A stretch of DNA of 64,000 nucleotides from Bacillus sp. V3-13 (GTDB lineage: Bacteria > Bacillota > Bacilli > Bacillales > Cytobacillaceae): assembly GCF_002860165.1 (NCBI RefSeq), contig NZ_PGUZ01000004.1, forward strand, positions 20,761 through 84,760, in the 5' to 3' direction. The position numbers and the translations under genes were made by a program. A model generated the notes under the pieces. It did no database searches. It saw nothing but the letters and a program-made list of their open reading frames with translations, and was not told where the DNA came from. Numbering within the stretch: the first letter of the stretch is position 1; each line of letters begins with the position of its first letter. Positions 55,645 through 64,000 of this stretch are shown piece by piece.

Positions 55645-56124
55645 TTATAAATACCGGACAAGTGATGCGGCAAACTTCTCCAGCTTGGTTTGATCCAATT
55701 CATCAAAGCGGTTTTTTTCCGGGGAATCAATATCCAAAACCCCGAGCAACTTTCCATCCTTCAACAATGGCACTACAATTTCGGATTGTGATGCAGCATC
55801 ACAGGCAATATGGCCAGGAAAAAGATGGACATCTGCCACCCTTGCCGTTTCCTGCAATTGTGCTGCTTTACCGCACACACCTTTTCCGACCGGAATGCGT
55901 ACACAGGCTGGCAGCCCTTGAAACGGCCCGAGCACAAGCTCATTGTCTTCGAGTAAATAAAAGCCTACCCAGTTGACCCGGTCCAGAAATTGATTCAACA
56001 AGGCTGACGCATTGCTCAAATTGGCAATCCGATTTGGTTCTCCTTCCAACAGAGCATTAAGCTGTTTTATGACCATTTCGTAATTTTCTTCACGCGTACC
56101 CTGATAGGAATCGACCTTAAACAT
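55645..56124 (-). CDS. ytsP: GAF-domain free methionine-(R)-sulfoxide reductase (YtsP)
   Basis: A 159-residue single GAF domain. NWVGFYLLEDNELVLGPFQG, then CVRIPVGKGVCGKAA and HIACDAASQSEIVVP supply the three cysteines used by fRMsr enzymes, which reduce free methionine-R-sulfoxide. I chose the ATG (MFKVDSYQGTREENYE) with AAGGTGAACG upstream; TTG directly before is possible. Divergent from refZ, as in B. subtilis. Confidence 0.88.
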   Translation of the reverse strand: MFKVDSYQGTREENYEMVIKQLNALLEGEPNRIANLSNASALLNQFLDRVNWVGFYLLEDNELVLGPFQGLPACVRIPVGKGVCGKAAQLQETARVADVHLFPGHIACDAASQSEIVVPLLKDGKLLGVLDIDSPEKNRFDELDQTKLEKFAASLVRYL

Positions 56125-56286
56125 CAACGTTCACCTTACTTCCTGAGTTTATATGTTTCATATGATCATAACCCGCTGAAAAAGCGGGTACTTTGTCGAC
56201 AATTATATAAAGGAAAGTTAATAGATGCAAAGAATGTTACTTATATACTATTTTAATCCAATTGACCGGAAAGGAGGAGGGAAACG

Positions 56287-56913
56287 TTGAAAAAAAACAG
56301 TAAGGACGCGATTGTCGAGGCGGCGATTATGCTTTTCAATACGAAAGGATACAATGGGATTTCGATCAGGGATATCGCACGAAAAGCAGAGGTGAATCCC
56401 GCCAATATTGCTTATTATTTTCATAATAAGAACGGCCTGCTCGAATATTGCTTTACAACCTTTTTTGAAAACTACATGGCAGAGATCGAAAAAGGGTTTG
56501 CTCACATTGATTTCGGGGCTGCCCATTGCTTAAAGCAAATCGGCAAAAACTTGCTTGCATACCAGTGTGAGCACATCCACTTAACAAGATTTGTTTTAAG
56601 GGAAATGTCGATTGACTCTCAAGTTGTCAGGGAAATCATGTCCACTTACTATGTGAAAGAACGCTATTATTTCAAACAGGTGCTTGAAAAAGGAATCGGA
56701 GCCGGCGAATTTTCGATCCAATCCATTCCGTATGCGATTATGCAGTTTAAAGGACTATTAATGATGCCTTTTCTGAATATTCAATACGCAACAGAAGTGC
56801 TCCATATTTTTCCGCATGAAAACTACTTTTTGAAAATGTATGAACAGGAGCTCGTCCTTTGGATTGAAAGGGTGCTGTGCACGAGTGAGCGCGAACAGGT
56901 ACTGGCTAATTAG
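56287..56913 (+). CDS. refZ: RefZ, TetR-family regulator of FtsZ ring position
   Basis: A 208-residue TetR-like protein. The N-terminal helix-turn-helix reads ISIRDIARKAEVNPANIAYY; the C-terminal part is the family-specific ligand/dimer domain. In B. subtilis RefZ (YttP) binds palindromes near the origin and tunes Z-ring placement at sporulation. Start is TTG with AAGGAGGAGGG upstream. Convergent with hisJ, overlapping by four bases. Confidence 0.88.
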   Translation: MKKNSKDAIVEAAIMLFNTKGYNGISIRDIARKAEVNPANIAYYFHNKNGLLEYCFTTFFENYMAEIEKGFAHIDFGAAHCLKQIGKNLLAYQCEHIHLTRFVLREMSIDSQVVREIMSTYYVKERYYFKQVLEKGIGAGEFSIQSIPYAIMQFKGLLMMPFLNIQYATEVLHIFPHENYFLKMYEQELVLWIERVLCTSEREQVLAN

Positions 56914-57713
56914 GGAGCTGGAATAAAAGCCATCTGTTCACGCCCTTGTCCCAGCTCTTTTGCCTGGTGTGCGTCAGAACCATAAACAAGGGGGATTCCG
57001 AGATCAGCTGCTTTTTCAGCAATCCAATGTGGCGGATAAGGCTCCCGGCACAGCGGCTTCGCGGTTCCAGCTCCGTTATAATCAAGTTCATAGCCGTAAC
57101 GTTTGATCGAAAGAAGAATTTCAGCAATTCTTTCGTTGTAATCATACGCGGCAGGGAATTTTTTATGGAATTTCCTGACAAGGGTGATATGCCCGATCCG
57201 CGCCGGCTTATAGCGGCCAAGATTGGCTTTGATTGATAAAAGCAATGTATCAAAATAGCGCTCGTATAACGCTTCGATTGTCCCGTACTTTTCAATCATT
57301 TGTCCGAAAACTTCAGGGCTGTAATCGAGACAGTCATAGCTGTTTCGGTATTTTAAAAAGTGCACAGATAAAATGGCATCATCCAGTTTTGGCCCCACTT
57401 TGTCCAAAAAACTCCGTGTTTCCTCTTCATATCCTTCAATAAAGTCGACTTCCAGGCCCGCATTGATTTTAATCACACCGGCATATTGTTTCTTTACAAC
57501 GTCCAGATCGGCAAAATAAGCATCCAGCAATTCAGGTTTCATGGCACTGTCTTTACCCGGAGCTGGGTCTTCAAACTCCCCGGGAAGCGGTGCATGCTCT
57601 GTAAAAGTTATTTCCTTAAAACCGAGTACAATGGCTTTTTCGATGTACTCGGAAAATGAATCAGCGGTTCCATGCGGGCAATATTTTGTATGAACATGGC
57701 CATCCTTCAGCAT
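56910..57713 (-). CDS. hisJ: Histidinol-phosphatase HisJ (PHP family)
   Basis: A 267-residue PHP-domain phosphatase for the last-but-one step of histidine synthesis. Metal motifs DGHVHTKYCPHG at the N-terminus, FTEHAPLP, GLEVDFIEGYE, LSVHFL, GHITL and a final YGSDAHQA. Synteny next to refZ and ezrA matches ytvP/hisJ. The start is ATG with GGAGGACGGTAA upstream. Confidence 0.92.
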   Translation of the reverse strand: MLKDGHVHTKYCPHGTADSFSEYIEKAIVLGFKEITFTEHAPLPGEFEDPAPGKDSAMKPELLDAYFADLDVVKKQYAGVIKINAGLEVDFIEGYEEETRSFLDKVGPKLDDAILSVHFLKYRNSYDCLDYSPEVFGQMIEKYGTIEALYERYFDTLLLSIKANLGRYKPARIGHITLVRKFHKKFPAAYDYNERIAEILLSIKRYGYELDYNGAGTAKPLCREPYPPHWIAEKAADLGIPLVYGSDAHQAKELGQGREQMAFIPAP

Positions 57714-57965
57714 TTACCGTCCTCCTTCTTTCCATTAAAGGGATTCTTAAGCTTTTTTTTGTAAACCTGGAATATGATCTGAATTCACTAAATCAGATAA
57801 GCTAATAGCGTTAATTTTTGTTGATATTTCAAGAAAAAGTGAAATTATTAGTCAAAAATTGTCGTTTACATGGTATCATAAAAACAAAGAAAAAACATTT
57901 TATTTCATTTTTTACATAGAACAGTAGAATTGCTCCGAATTCGTTGTTAAAACTGGGGGTTTACA

Positions 57966-59654
57966 ATGGAATACATCATTGGCGGATTAGCCATTATTAT
58001 CATTTTATTTTTAAGCGGATTTTTATTGAGAAAAAAATTCTATCATGACATTGACCGGCTGGAAGGCTGGAAGATTGATATAATGAACCGGCCTGTATTG
58101 GATGAAATGTCAAAAGTTAAACAGTTAAACATGACCGGGCAAACAGAGGAACTGTTTGAACGCTGGCGGGATGAATGGGACGAGATCGTTACGACGCGGC
58201 TGCCGGCTGTCGAAGACCTTTTGTTCGACGCAGAAGAATTTATCGATAAATATCGCTTTGGGAAATCGAAAGAGGTTCAGGCAAGGATAGAGCGTGAGCT
58301 TACTGAAACAGAAGAACAGATAAAAAGCATCCTTGCCGAACTTAATGAGCTTGTCGGCAGTGAAGAAAAAAACCGGGCAGAGATCGACGGATTAAAGGAA
58401 CAATACCGCGAAAATAAAAAAACTTTGCTTGCGCACAGGCATCATTATGGAAAAGCTGAAGCAACGCTTGAGCAAAAATTGGACAGCGTTATGACGAAAT
58501 TCGAGGATTTCGATGAAAAGACGAACCAGGGCAATTATCTGGAAGCTCGGGAAGTGGTGCTTGTCATAAAAGACGAGCTTAAAAAAATCAACTACTGCCT
58601 TGAAAATCTGCCGCATTTATTGGTGGAATGCCAGGCAACGATTCCGGGGCAGATTCAGGAAGTCAAAGATGGCTGCCGGGAGATGGCAGCACAAGGGTAT
58701 GTTTTGGACCATCTCCAGATTGACAAGGAAACCGGGAGGCTCGAAAAAGAGCTGGCCGCATACGTTGCTTATCTTGAACAGGCCAAGGTTTCCGAAGTGG
58801 AGAACGGAATCCCGGCTTTAAAAGAAAGCGTCGAAAGCTTATTTGATCTTCTTGAAAAGGAAGTACATGCAAAACGCTTTATAAGCCAGCACGGGCAGGG
58901 AGCTAAAAACTTCCTGGAAATGCTGCTTGATGAAAAAGAAAAGCTCAAGGCCGAGACTCTTTCGGTCCAGCAGAGCTATCATTTAGCGGAAAATGACCTT
59001 AAGAGTTTGTCTGAAATGGAGAAGCATTTGACCGAGCTTTCGAAAAGGCATCTGGTGCTTGAGACCAGACTGGCTGAAAACGATACTGCACAATCGGTTT
59101 TAGGCGATGAATTAAGAGAAGTGCAGCAATTGCTGGAAGCCGTACTGGATGAGCAGAAAGAATATGCCGAGAAGCTCCAGACACTTCGGAAAGATGAAAT
59201 ATCGGCTCGTGAAAAGGTTGTTGAGCTCAAGAAGAATATCGGCGAGACAATCAGAACGGTATCGAAAAGCAATATTCCGGGCCTGTCGCATACGTACCAA
59301 TATTTATTGGATGATGCCAATGAGAGCATTCAAAATGTGGTGCTGAAGCTCGAGGAAAAGCCTCTCGATATCCCGGCGGTGCAGAGGTATTTGGAAATAG
59401 CCGTTCTAACGGTCGAAAAGCTGGCCGATACAACGATTGAACTTGTAGAAAATGCGATGCTTGCTGAAAAAGTCATCCAATACGGCAACCGTTATCGAAG
59501 TCGTTACCCTTCAGTCGCAAAAGGGCTTAATGAAGCAGAAATTGCTTTTAGAAGCTTTGACTACCAGGCGGCGCTGGAACAGGCGGCAACCTCTGTAGAG
59601 GAAGTCGAACCGGGTGCACTGCGAAAAATCGAAATGATATTAGCAAAAGAATAG
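57966..59654 (+). CDS. ezrA: Septation ring formation regulator EzrA
   Basis: A 562-residue protein with one N-terminal membrane segment (YIIGGLAIIIILFLSGFLL) and an almost wholly coiled-coil cytoplasmic region, the family's normal length. The conserved C-terminal patch YGNRYRSRYPSVAKGLNEAE is present. EzrA controls FtsZ ring number and PBP1 shuttling. CTGGGGGTTTACA precedes the ATG. A strong terminator follows. Confidence 0.95.
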   Translation: MEYIIGGLAIIIILFLSGFLLRKKFYHDIDRLEGWKIDIMNRPVLDEMSKVKQLNMTGQTEELFERWRDEWDEIVTTRLPAVEDLLFDAEEFIDKYRFGKSKEVQARIERELTETEEQIKSILAELNELVGSEEKNRAEIDGLKEQYRENKKTLLAHRHHYGKAEATLEQKLDSVMTKFEDFDEKTNQGNYLEAREVVLVIKDELKKINYCLENLPHLLVECQATIPGQIQEVKDGCREMAAQGYVLDHLQIDKETGRLEKELAAYVAYLEQAKVSEVENGIPALKESVESLFDLLEKEVHAKRFISQHGQGAKNFLEMLLDEKEKLKAETLSVQQSYHLAENDLKSLSEMEKHLTELSKRHLVLETRLAENDTAQSVLGDELREVQQLLEAVLDEQKEYAEKLQTLRKDEISAREKVVELKKNIGETIRTVSKSNIPGLSHTYQYLLDDANESIQNVVLKLEEKPLDIPAVQRYLEIAVLTVEKLADTTIELVENAMLAEKVIQYGNRYRSRYPSVAKGLNEAEIAFRSFDYQAALEQAATSVEEVEPGALRKIEMILAKE

Positions 59655-59689
59655 AAAAACAGGCCGACGCTACAGGCCTGTTTTTTTGG
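59655..59689 (+). terminator. Intrinsic terminator after ezrA
   Basis: AAAACAGGCC pairs with GGCCTGTTTT, with further T. Confidence 0.92.
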
Positions 59690-59780
59690 ATTTGTCTGGA
59701 TTCCGGCTGGATTTACGCCAATTGATTATGATAACATTTAAAGTTGGCACAAATGTTTTAAAAACAAGGGGGAAGACACG

Positions 59781-60926
59781 ATGATTTACTTTGATAACAG
59801 TGCTACAACCAAGCCTTACAAGGAAGTATTGGATTCGTATGTTAAAGTATCCCAGGACTACTTTGGCAACCCTTCCTCACTGCACAGCGCCGGTGCCCAG
59901 GCAGAAAAGCTGCTTTCACATGCAAGAGCACAGACGGCCAAATTAATGAATGTAAAGGCCAATGAAATATATTTTACATCCGGAGGCACGGAGGGCAATA
60001 ACCTGGCGATTAAAGGTGCCGCCCTGGCATATAAAGGACGGGGACGGCACATCATCACGACGGAAGTTGAGCATTCCTCCGTCAGGGAAGCAATCGAACA
60101 ATTGAAACGGGATCATGGCTTCAGCGTCACTTATGTTTCTCCGGATTCTGACGGAAGAGTAAAGATGAACGATATCGAAAAGGCGATAACCGATGAAACA
60201 ATACTTGTCTCGGTTATTCATGTCAATAATGAGGTCGGGACAATCCAGCCGATTTTCGAGATTGGCAATATGCTGAAAAAGTACGAAAAGATCATCTTTC
60301 ATGTCGACCACGTCCAGGGGATTGGAAAGGTTCCTTTGGATATATATGAATGCGGTATTGATCTTTGCACCATATCCGGCCATAAATTTCACGGGCTGAA
60401 GGGTACGGGTGCCCTGTTTATAAAGGAGGGTCTTACCCTGTCCCCGCTCTTTTCCGGGGGGAACCAGGAATCGAAAATCAGAAGCGGCACAGAAAATGTC
60501 GCCGGGATCGTGGCAATGGCAAAAGCGCTGCGGATGACTTTTGAAAAAAGGGAAGAACTTTTGCGGCAAATGGAAGCGATCAAGGAAACATTAAGGGAAG
60601 AACTGCAATCAATCGGAAGAGTAAAAATTCATACTCCACACAAGTTTTCCGCTCCGCATATTTTGAATTTTTCAATCAAAGGCTTTAAAGCAGAGGTTTT
60701 TGTGCATGCCCTTGAAGAGGAAGGCATTTACGTTTCAACAACCAGCGCCTGCTCGTCAAAGCAAAAAGCGGCGAGTTCAACACTTTTGGCGATGGGTATT
60801 CCGGATGATGAGGCGGGCAGTGCGGTGCGGATCAGCCTCTCCTACGATAATACGCTGGAGGAAGCGCTCCGTGTCATTGACATCATCAAGAACGCGATAG
60901 ACAAACTGGGAAGGGTTATGAATTAA
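59781..60926 (+). CDS. nifZ: Cysteine desulfurase (NifZ/IscS type, ThiI partner)
   Basis: A 381-residue class V aminotransferase-fold enzyme. PLP lysine K202 in SGHKFHGLKG; active cysteine C324 in TTSACSSKQKAASS. It strips sulfur from cysteine as persulfide. The gene directly precedes thiI with a one-base gap, so the sulfur goes to 4-thiouridine in tRNA, as known for the B. subtilis NifZ-ThiI pair. AAGGGGGAAGACACG precedes the ATG. Confidence 0.92.
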   Translation: MIYFDNSATTKPYKEVLDSYVKVSQDYFGNPSSLHSAGAQAEKLLSHARAQTAKLMNVKANEIYFTSGGTEGNNLAIKGAALAYKGRGRHIITTEVEHSSVREAIEQLKRDHGFSVTYVSPDSDGRVKMNDIEKAITDETILVSVIHVNNEVGTIQPIFEIGNMLKKYEKIIFHVDHVQGIGKVPLDIYECGIDLCTISGHKFHGLKGTGALFIKEGLTLSPLFSGGNQESKIRSGTENVAGIVAMAKALRMTFEKREELLRQMEAIKETLREELQSIGRVKIHTPHKFSAPHILNFSIKGFKAEVFVHALEEEGIYVSTTSACSSKQKAASSTLLAMGIPDDEAGSAVRISLSYDNTLEEALRVIDIIKNAIDKLGRVMN

Positions 60927-60927
60927 C

Positions 60928-62136
60928 ATGAATTATGATCGAATCCTGATTCGCTATGGTGAAATCTCAACAAAAGGAAGAAACCGCAACAAATTTATCA
61001 GCCTGCTTAAGGCAAGCATCCAAAGAGTTTTGCGCGATTATCCAAAAGCGGCCGTTCAGGCGGACCGGGACCGGATGTATGTGTTGCTTAACGGCGAAAA
61101 TGGCGAAGAAATTGCGGAAAAGCTAAAAAAGGTGTTCGGAATCCAATCGTTCAGCCTTGCGGTTAAAACCGGCAGGGATGTTGACGAAATGAAATCGGCT
61201 GCATTGAAGCTGTTTTCAAGAATTTATGAGCCAGGAAAAACTTTTAAAATTACGGCCAAACGAGGCGACAAAACATTTCAGTTAAATACCGATGACATTA
61301 ATCATGAATTCGGGGGATATTTATTGAAAAATATTCCCGGTCTTAAGGTAAACGTGAAAAACCCGGATATTAATCTGCAAATTGAAGTCAGAAAAGAGGC
61401 AGCTTACCTTTCCTGCGAAAATATCCGCGGCGCCGGGGGACTTCCTGTCGCGTCAAGCGGAAAAGCAATGCTGATGCTTTCAGGGGGAATTGACAGCCCT
61501 GTCGCCGGGTATTTGGCGATGAAAAAGGGAGTCGATATTGAAGCAGTCCATTTTCACAGTCCTCCATTCACGAGTGAACGGGCCAGGCAAAAGGTGCTTG
61601 ACCTATCTGAAAAGCTTGCCGGGGTCAGTGGGGCCATCGCTCTCCATATCGTTCCGTTTACTGAAATCCAGCAGCTGATCCAGAAACAGATTCCCGAGAA
61701 TTATACAATGACGACGACAAGGCGGCTGATGCTGAGAATCACAGATGAATTGCGCCGGAAGCACGGGGGCCTTGCGATTGTAACCGGGGAAAGTCTCGGC
61801 CAGGTTGCCAGCCAAACTCTCGAAAGCATGTATACAATCAATGAGGTGACAAATACACCGATTTTAAGACCGTTAATTTCGATGGATAAAACAGAAATTA
61901 TGGCCATTGCCGAAAGCATTGGCACACACGAGATCTCAATTCGGCCGTACGAAGACTGCTGTACTATTTTTGTACCGGCGGCTCCGAAAACAAAACCGCG
62001 GCGCGAGAAAGTTCAGCGCTATGAAAGCTTTATCGATTTTGAACCGTATATTCAAAAAGCCGTAAATGATACGGAGCTGCTCATCATCAAACCTGGATTC
62101 GGCGAAGGAGCAGAGCAAATGGATGAGCTGTTCTAA
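60928..62136 (+). CDS. thiI: tRNA 4-thiouridine synthetase ThiI
   Basis: A 402-residue enzyme. An N-terminal ferredoxin-like/THUMP domain (YGEISTKGRNRNKFI...) is followed by the PP-loop SGGIDSPVAGY from residue 185, and CCTIFVP near the C-terminus. It lacks the rhodanese domain of E. coli ThiI, as is normal in Bacillus. It activates U8 of tRNA with ATP and accepts sulfur from NifZ. The start is one base after the nifZ stop. Confidence 0.95.
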   Translation: MNYDRILIRYGEISTKGRNRNKFISLLKASIQRVLRDYPKAAVQADRDRMYVLLNGENGEEIAEKLKKVFGIQSFSLAVKTGRDVDEMKSAALKLFSRIYEPGKTFKITAKRGDKTFQLNTDDINHEFGGYLLKNIPGLKVNVKNPDINLQIEVRKEAAYLSCENIRGAGGLPVASSGKAMLMLSGGIDSPVAGYLAMKKGVDIEAVHFHSPPFTSERARQKVLDLSEKLAGVSGAIALHIVPFTEIQQLIQKQIPENYTMTTTRRLMLRITDELRRKHGGLAIVTGESLGQVASQTLESMYTINEVTNTPILRPLISMDKTEIMAIAESIGTHEISIRPYEDCCTIFVPAAPKTKPRREKVQRYESFIDFEPYIQKAVNDTELLIIKPGFGEGAEQMDELF

Positions 62137-62232
62137 AAGTTTCCGGAATGCGATGTTTTCCGGCCGGTTGGAATATCCAATTGTACGCGGTGGCACAGAA
62201 TTCCCTGGTTCAACCTGAGTGAAGTGCTACAT
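62137..62232 (+). other. Leader-like stretch between thiI and mbcS
   Basis: Contains a GTTGGAATATCCAATTG palindromic stretch and the sequence ACGCGGTGGCACAGAATTCC, superficially like a regulatory RNA core but not matching a T-box. It ends in the hairpin below. No gene is assigned. Confidence 0.35.
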
Positions 62233-62261
62233 GGAGCGGGTGGCCCGCTTCTACTTTTTTT
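62233..62261 (+). terminator. Hairpin terminator downstream of thiI
   Basis: GGAGCGGG pairs with CCCGCTTC (one wobble), followed by TACTTTTTTT. Confidence 0.75.
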
Positions 62262-62333
62262 GGAGTTATAACGTAAAAATTTTAAAAATTTAGTATAATG
62301 ATTTTGAGAGAATTGATGTGAGGGGGAGTATCT

Positions 62334-63920
62334 TTGAAACGGGAAGACTTGATTGCACCTGAAAAATATAATTTAGTTCGTGAAATGGAACGATTTGCGG
62401 ACGAACCGGGAAAACTGGCGCTTAAATGGGAAAATGAAACAGGAGACACCAGTGAAATTACATATGAACTGCTGATAAAAAACGCGAATAAAATTGGCAA
62501 CGTCTTTCTTCGGAGCGGCCTGCGGCGGGGGGATGTCATTCTGATCATGGTTCCGCGCCTGGTCGCAGCTTATCAGGTTTATATTGCCGCTTTAAAAGCG
62601 GGGATGGTCGTGATTCCAAGCTCGGAAATGCTGCGCAGCAAAGACCTGCAATACCGGATTAGCCATGGCGACGTCAAAGCAATCGTCAGCTATTATCCAT
62701 ATGTCGGGCAATTTTCTGATATCAAAGAGACGGCGGGCCTTGAAAAGTTTGTCATTGGCGGTAAAGCTGAAGGCTGGACCGACCTTGATGAACAGATGGC
62801 AGCTGTATCGGACGAAATGCCAATCGCGGAAACCTCGCGGGATGATATGGCGTTTTTATCCTATACTTCCGGAACTACCGGTAATCCGAAGGGAGTCGTC
62901 CACACGCACGGCTGGGCATATGCCCATCTGAAGACAGCGGCCGAGAAGTGGCTTTCCATTCAAGAAGGCGATACGGTCTGGGCAACGGCGGGGCCGGGCT
63001 GGCAAAAATGGATATGGAGCCCGTTCCTGTCCGTGCTTGGAACCGGTGCAACCGGCCTCGTTTATCATGGGAAATTTGAACCGAAAAAGTATTTGTCGTT
63101 GTTGGACAAATATGAGGTGAATGTATTGTGTTGCACCCCAACGGAGTACAGGCTGATGGCAAAGGCTGACAACCTTCACGAGTACAAGCTTTCACATCTC
63201 CACAGTGCTGTATCCGCAGGCGAACCGTTAAACAGGGAAGTAATCGATACATTTAGAAAGTATTTTAACGTCGATGTCCGGGACGGGTATGGGCAAACGG
63301 AAAATACGCTCCTTGTCGGTGTGACGAAGGGGATGGAGCTCAGGGCTGGCTCAATGGGTAAACCTACCCCCGGCAACCGTGTCGAGATTGTCAACGATGA
63401 AGGCGAGCCATGTGAGGTTGGCGAGGTCGGCGATATTGCCGTCCATGTCGAAACACCTGCTTTATTCAAAAAATATTATAAAGACCCGGAGCGAACCTCG
63501 ATGCAGTTCAGGGGCGATTATTATATCACCGGTGACAAGGCAAAGAAAGATGAGGACGGCTATTTTTGGTTTGAAGGGCGCGGTGATGATATTATTATCA
63601 GCTCGGGTTACACGATCGGCCCTTTTGAAGTGGAAGACGCTCTCGTCAAGCATCCGGATGTAAAAGAATGCGCCGTCGTTGCGAGCCCTGATGAAATCCG
63701 CGGACATGTCGTAAAAGCTTTCGTTGTGCTGCGCGATGGCGTTGACCGGGATTCTGCCGATCTTGTCAAAACCTTGCAGGACCATGTCAAAGGCTTAACG
63801 GCACCATACAAATATCCAAGAAAATTCGAGTTTTTAGACGAGCTGCCGAAAACGACTTCCGGAAAAATCAGAAGAGTTGAACTTCGTCAGAAGGAATTGG
63901 GAATGTTGAAGGAGAACTGA
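62334..63920 (+). CDS. mbcS: Acyl-CoA synthetase MbcS
   Basis: A 528-residue AMP-forming acyl-CoA synthetase. Motifs SYTSGTTGNPKGVVHTHGW, DGYGQTENTL, FEGRGDDIIISSGYTIGPFE and the catalytic lysine in KTTSGKIRR are intact. Close relatives activate branched short-chain acids such as 2-methylbutyrate for membrane fatty acid synthesis; B. subtilis YtcI/MbcS lies next to thiI too. TTG start with GGGGGAGTATC upstream. The coding end is followed by palindromic repeats. Confidence 0.88.
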   Translation: MKREDLIAPEKYNLVREMERFADEPGKLALKWENETGDTSEITYELLIKNANKIGNVFLRSGLRRGDVILIMVPRLVAAYQVYIAALKAGMVVIPSSEMLRSKDLQYRISHGDVKAIVSYYPYVGQFSDIKETAGLEKFVIGGKAEGWTDLDEQMAAVSDEMPIAETSRDDMAFLSYTSGTTGNPKGVVHTHGWAYAHLKTAAEKWLSIQEGDTVWATAGPGWQKWIWSPFLSVLGTGATGLVYHGKFEPKKYLSLLDKYEVNVLCCTPTEYRLMAKADNLHEYKLSHLHSAVSAGEPLNREVIDTFRKYFNVDVRDGYGQTENTLLVGVTKGMELRAGSMGKPTPGNRVEIVNDEGEPCEVGEVGDIAVHVETPALFKKYYKDPERTSMQFRGDYYITGDKAKKDEDGYFWFEGRGDDIIISSGYTIGPFEVEDALVKHPDVKECAVVASPDEIRGHVVKAFVVLRDGVDRDSADLVKTLQDHVKGLTAPYKYPRKFEFLDELPKTTSGKIRRVELRQKELGMLKEN

Positions 63921-64000
63921 GTGAGCTGGGGAGAAGCCCTTCATCCAGGTGATGAAGGACAAAAAGAGGTAAGTGAGCTGGGGAAACGTCCTTCATCCAG
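63921..64000. repeat. Palindromic GATGAAGGACA-type units after mbcS (cut by window edge)
   Basis: A partial and a full unit of the family seen after acsA: GATGAAGGACAAAAAG, a GTGAGCTGGGGA centre, and GTCCTTCATC. The array continues past the window. Confidence 0.8.

Noticed and set aside
62180..62215. Apparent T-box core before mbcS (GCGGTGGCAC)
   Set aside because: The conserved T-box order is GGGTGGNACCGCG; here the words are reversed and neither strand gives the core, so it is not a T-box.

Overview
The window is a chromosomal segment of an endospore-forming Bacillaceae bacterium (Bacillota). The main evidence is gene order. Nearly the whole backbone follows the Bacillus subtilis ytj-ytx/acu/tyrS/ezrA region: pepV, a cysK-like gene (ytkP), thpR, ytlQ, ytlR, amyX, ytmP, ytzH, trmB, ytnP, ytzB, ytoP, ytpP, ytpQ, sftA, murC, ytxGHJ, aroA, ccpA, motPS, acuCBA/acsA, tyrS, rpsD, dgcP, ytsP, refZ, hisJ, ezrA, nifZ, thiI and mbcS. 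A YhcN-type spore lipoprotein, the bacillithiol-related YtxJ, a tyrosine T-box, a cre site and SigB-like promoters fit the same assignment. The species cannot be named from sequence alone.

Layout. Bases 1-11,600 hold housekeeping genes: peptidase, RNA end-processing, lipid kinase, pullulanase, tRNA methylation, a lactonase and an EreA-like esterase. Bases 11,750-12,100 hold a cold-shock gene with a SigB-like promoter. Bases 12,200-21,200 are an AT-rich accessory island. It contains a GIY-YIG nuclease, a ribbon-helix-helix regulator with a palindromic operator, several unrecognised exported or orphan proteins, remnants of a Tn554-like transposon, a decayed HepT-like gene, an internally deleted IS1634-type element, and a phage tail fragment. 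That fragment keeps an intact tail-assembly chaperone with a textbook -1 ribosomal frameshift cassette. Bases 21,400-34,000 return to the backbone (aminopeptidase, lipoproteins, SftA DNA translocase, MurC). Bases 34,200-42,600 hold the stress operon ytxGHJ, a large FtsA-like protein with a repetitive C-terminus, AroA, CcpA and the MotPS stator. Bases 42,900-47,400 hold the divergent acuABC/acsA acetate module around a cre site. Bases 47,700-64,000 hold a class A penicillin-binding protein, T-box-tyrS, rpsD with a long leader, dgcP, ytsP, refZ, hisJ, ezrA, the nifZ-thiI sulfur-transfer pair and mbcS.

Functional links. AcsA makes acetyl-CoA. AcuA is the known acetyltransferase of AcsA and AcuC the deacetylase, and CcpA, encoded a few kb away, is expected to act at the cre between them. 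NifZ feeds sulfur to ThiI. RefZ, EzrA, SftA and the FtsA-like protein all touch division or chromosome segregation. Many intergenic gaps carry distinct repeat families: TTTCGCTTAAT arrays, an 11 x 20-bp tandem array, 41-bp units, palindromic GATGAAGGACA units, and two copies of a long structured element. They are the most conspicuous non-coding feature of the window.

Limits. Functions were assigned by reading motifs and recalling families and gene order; no database search was run. Start codons were chosen from ribosome-binding sites and family alignment from memory.
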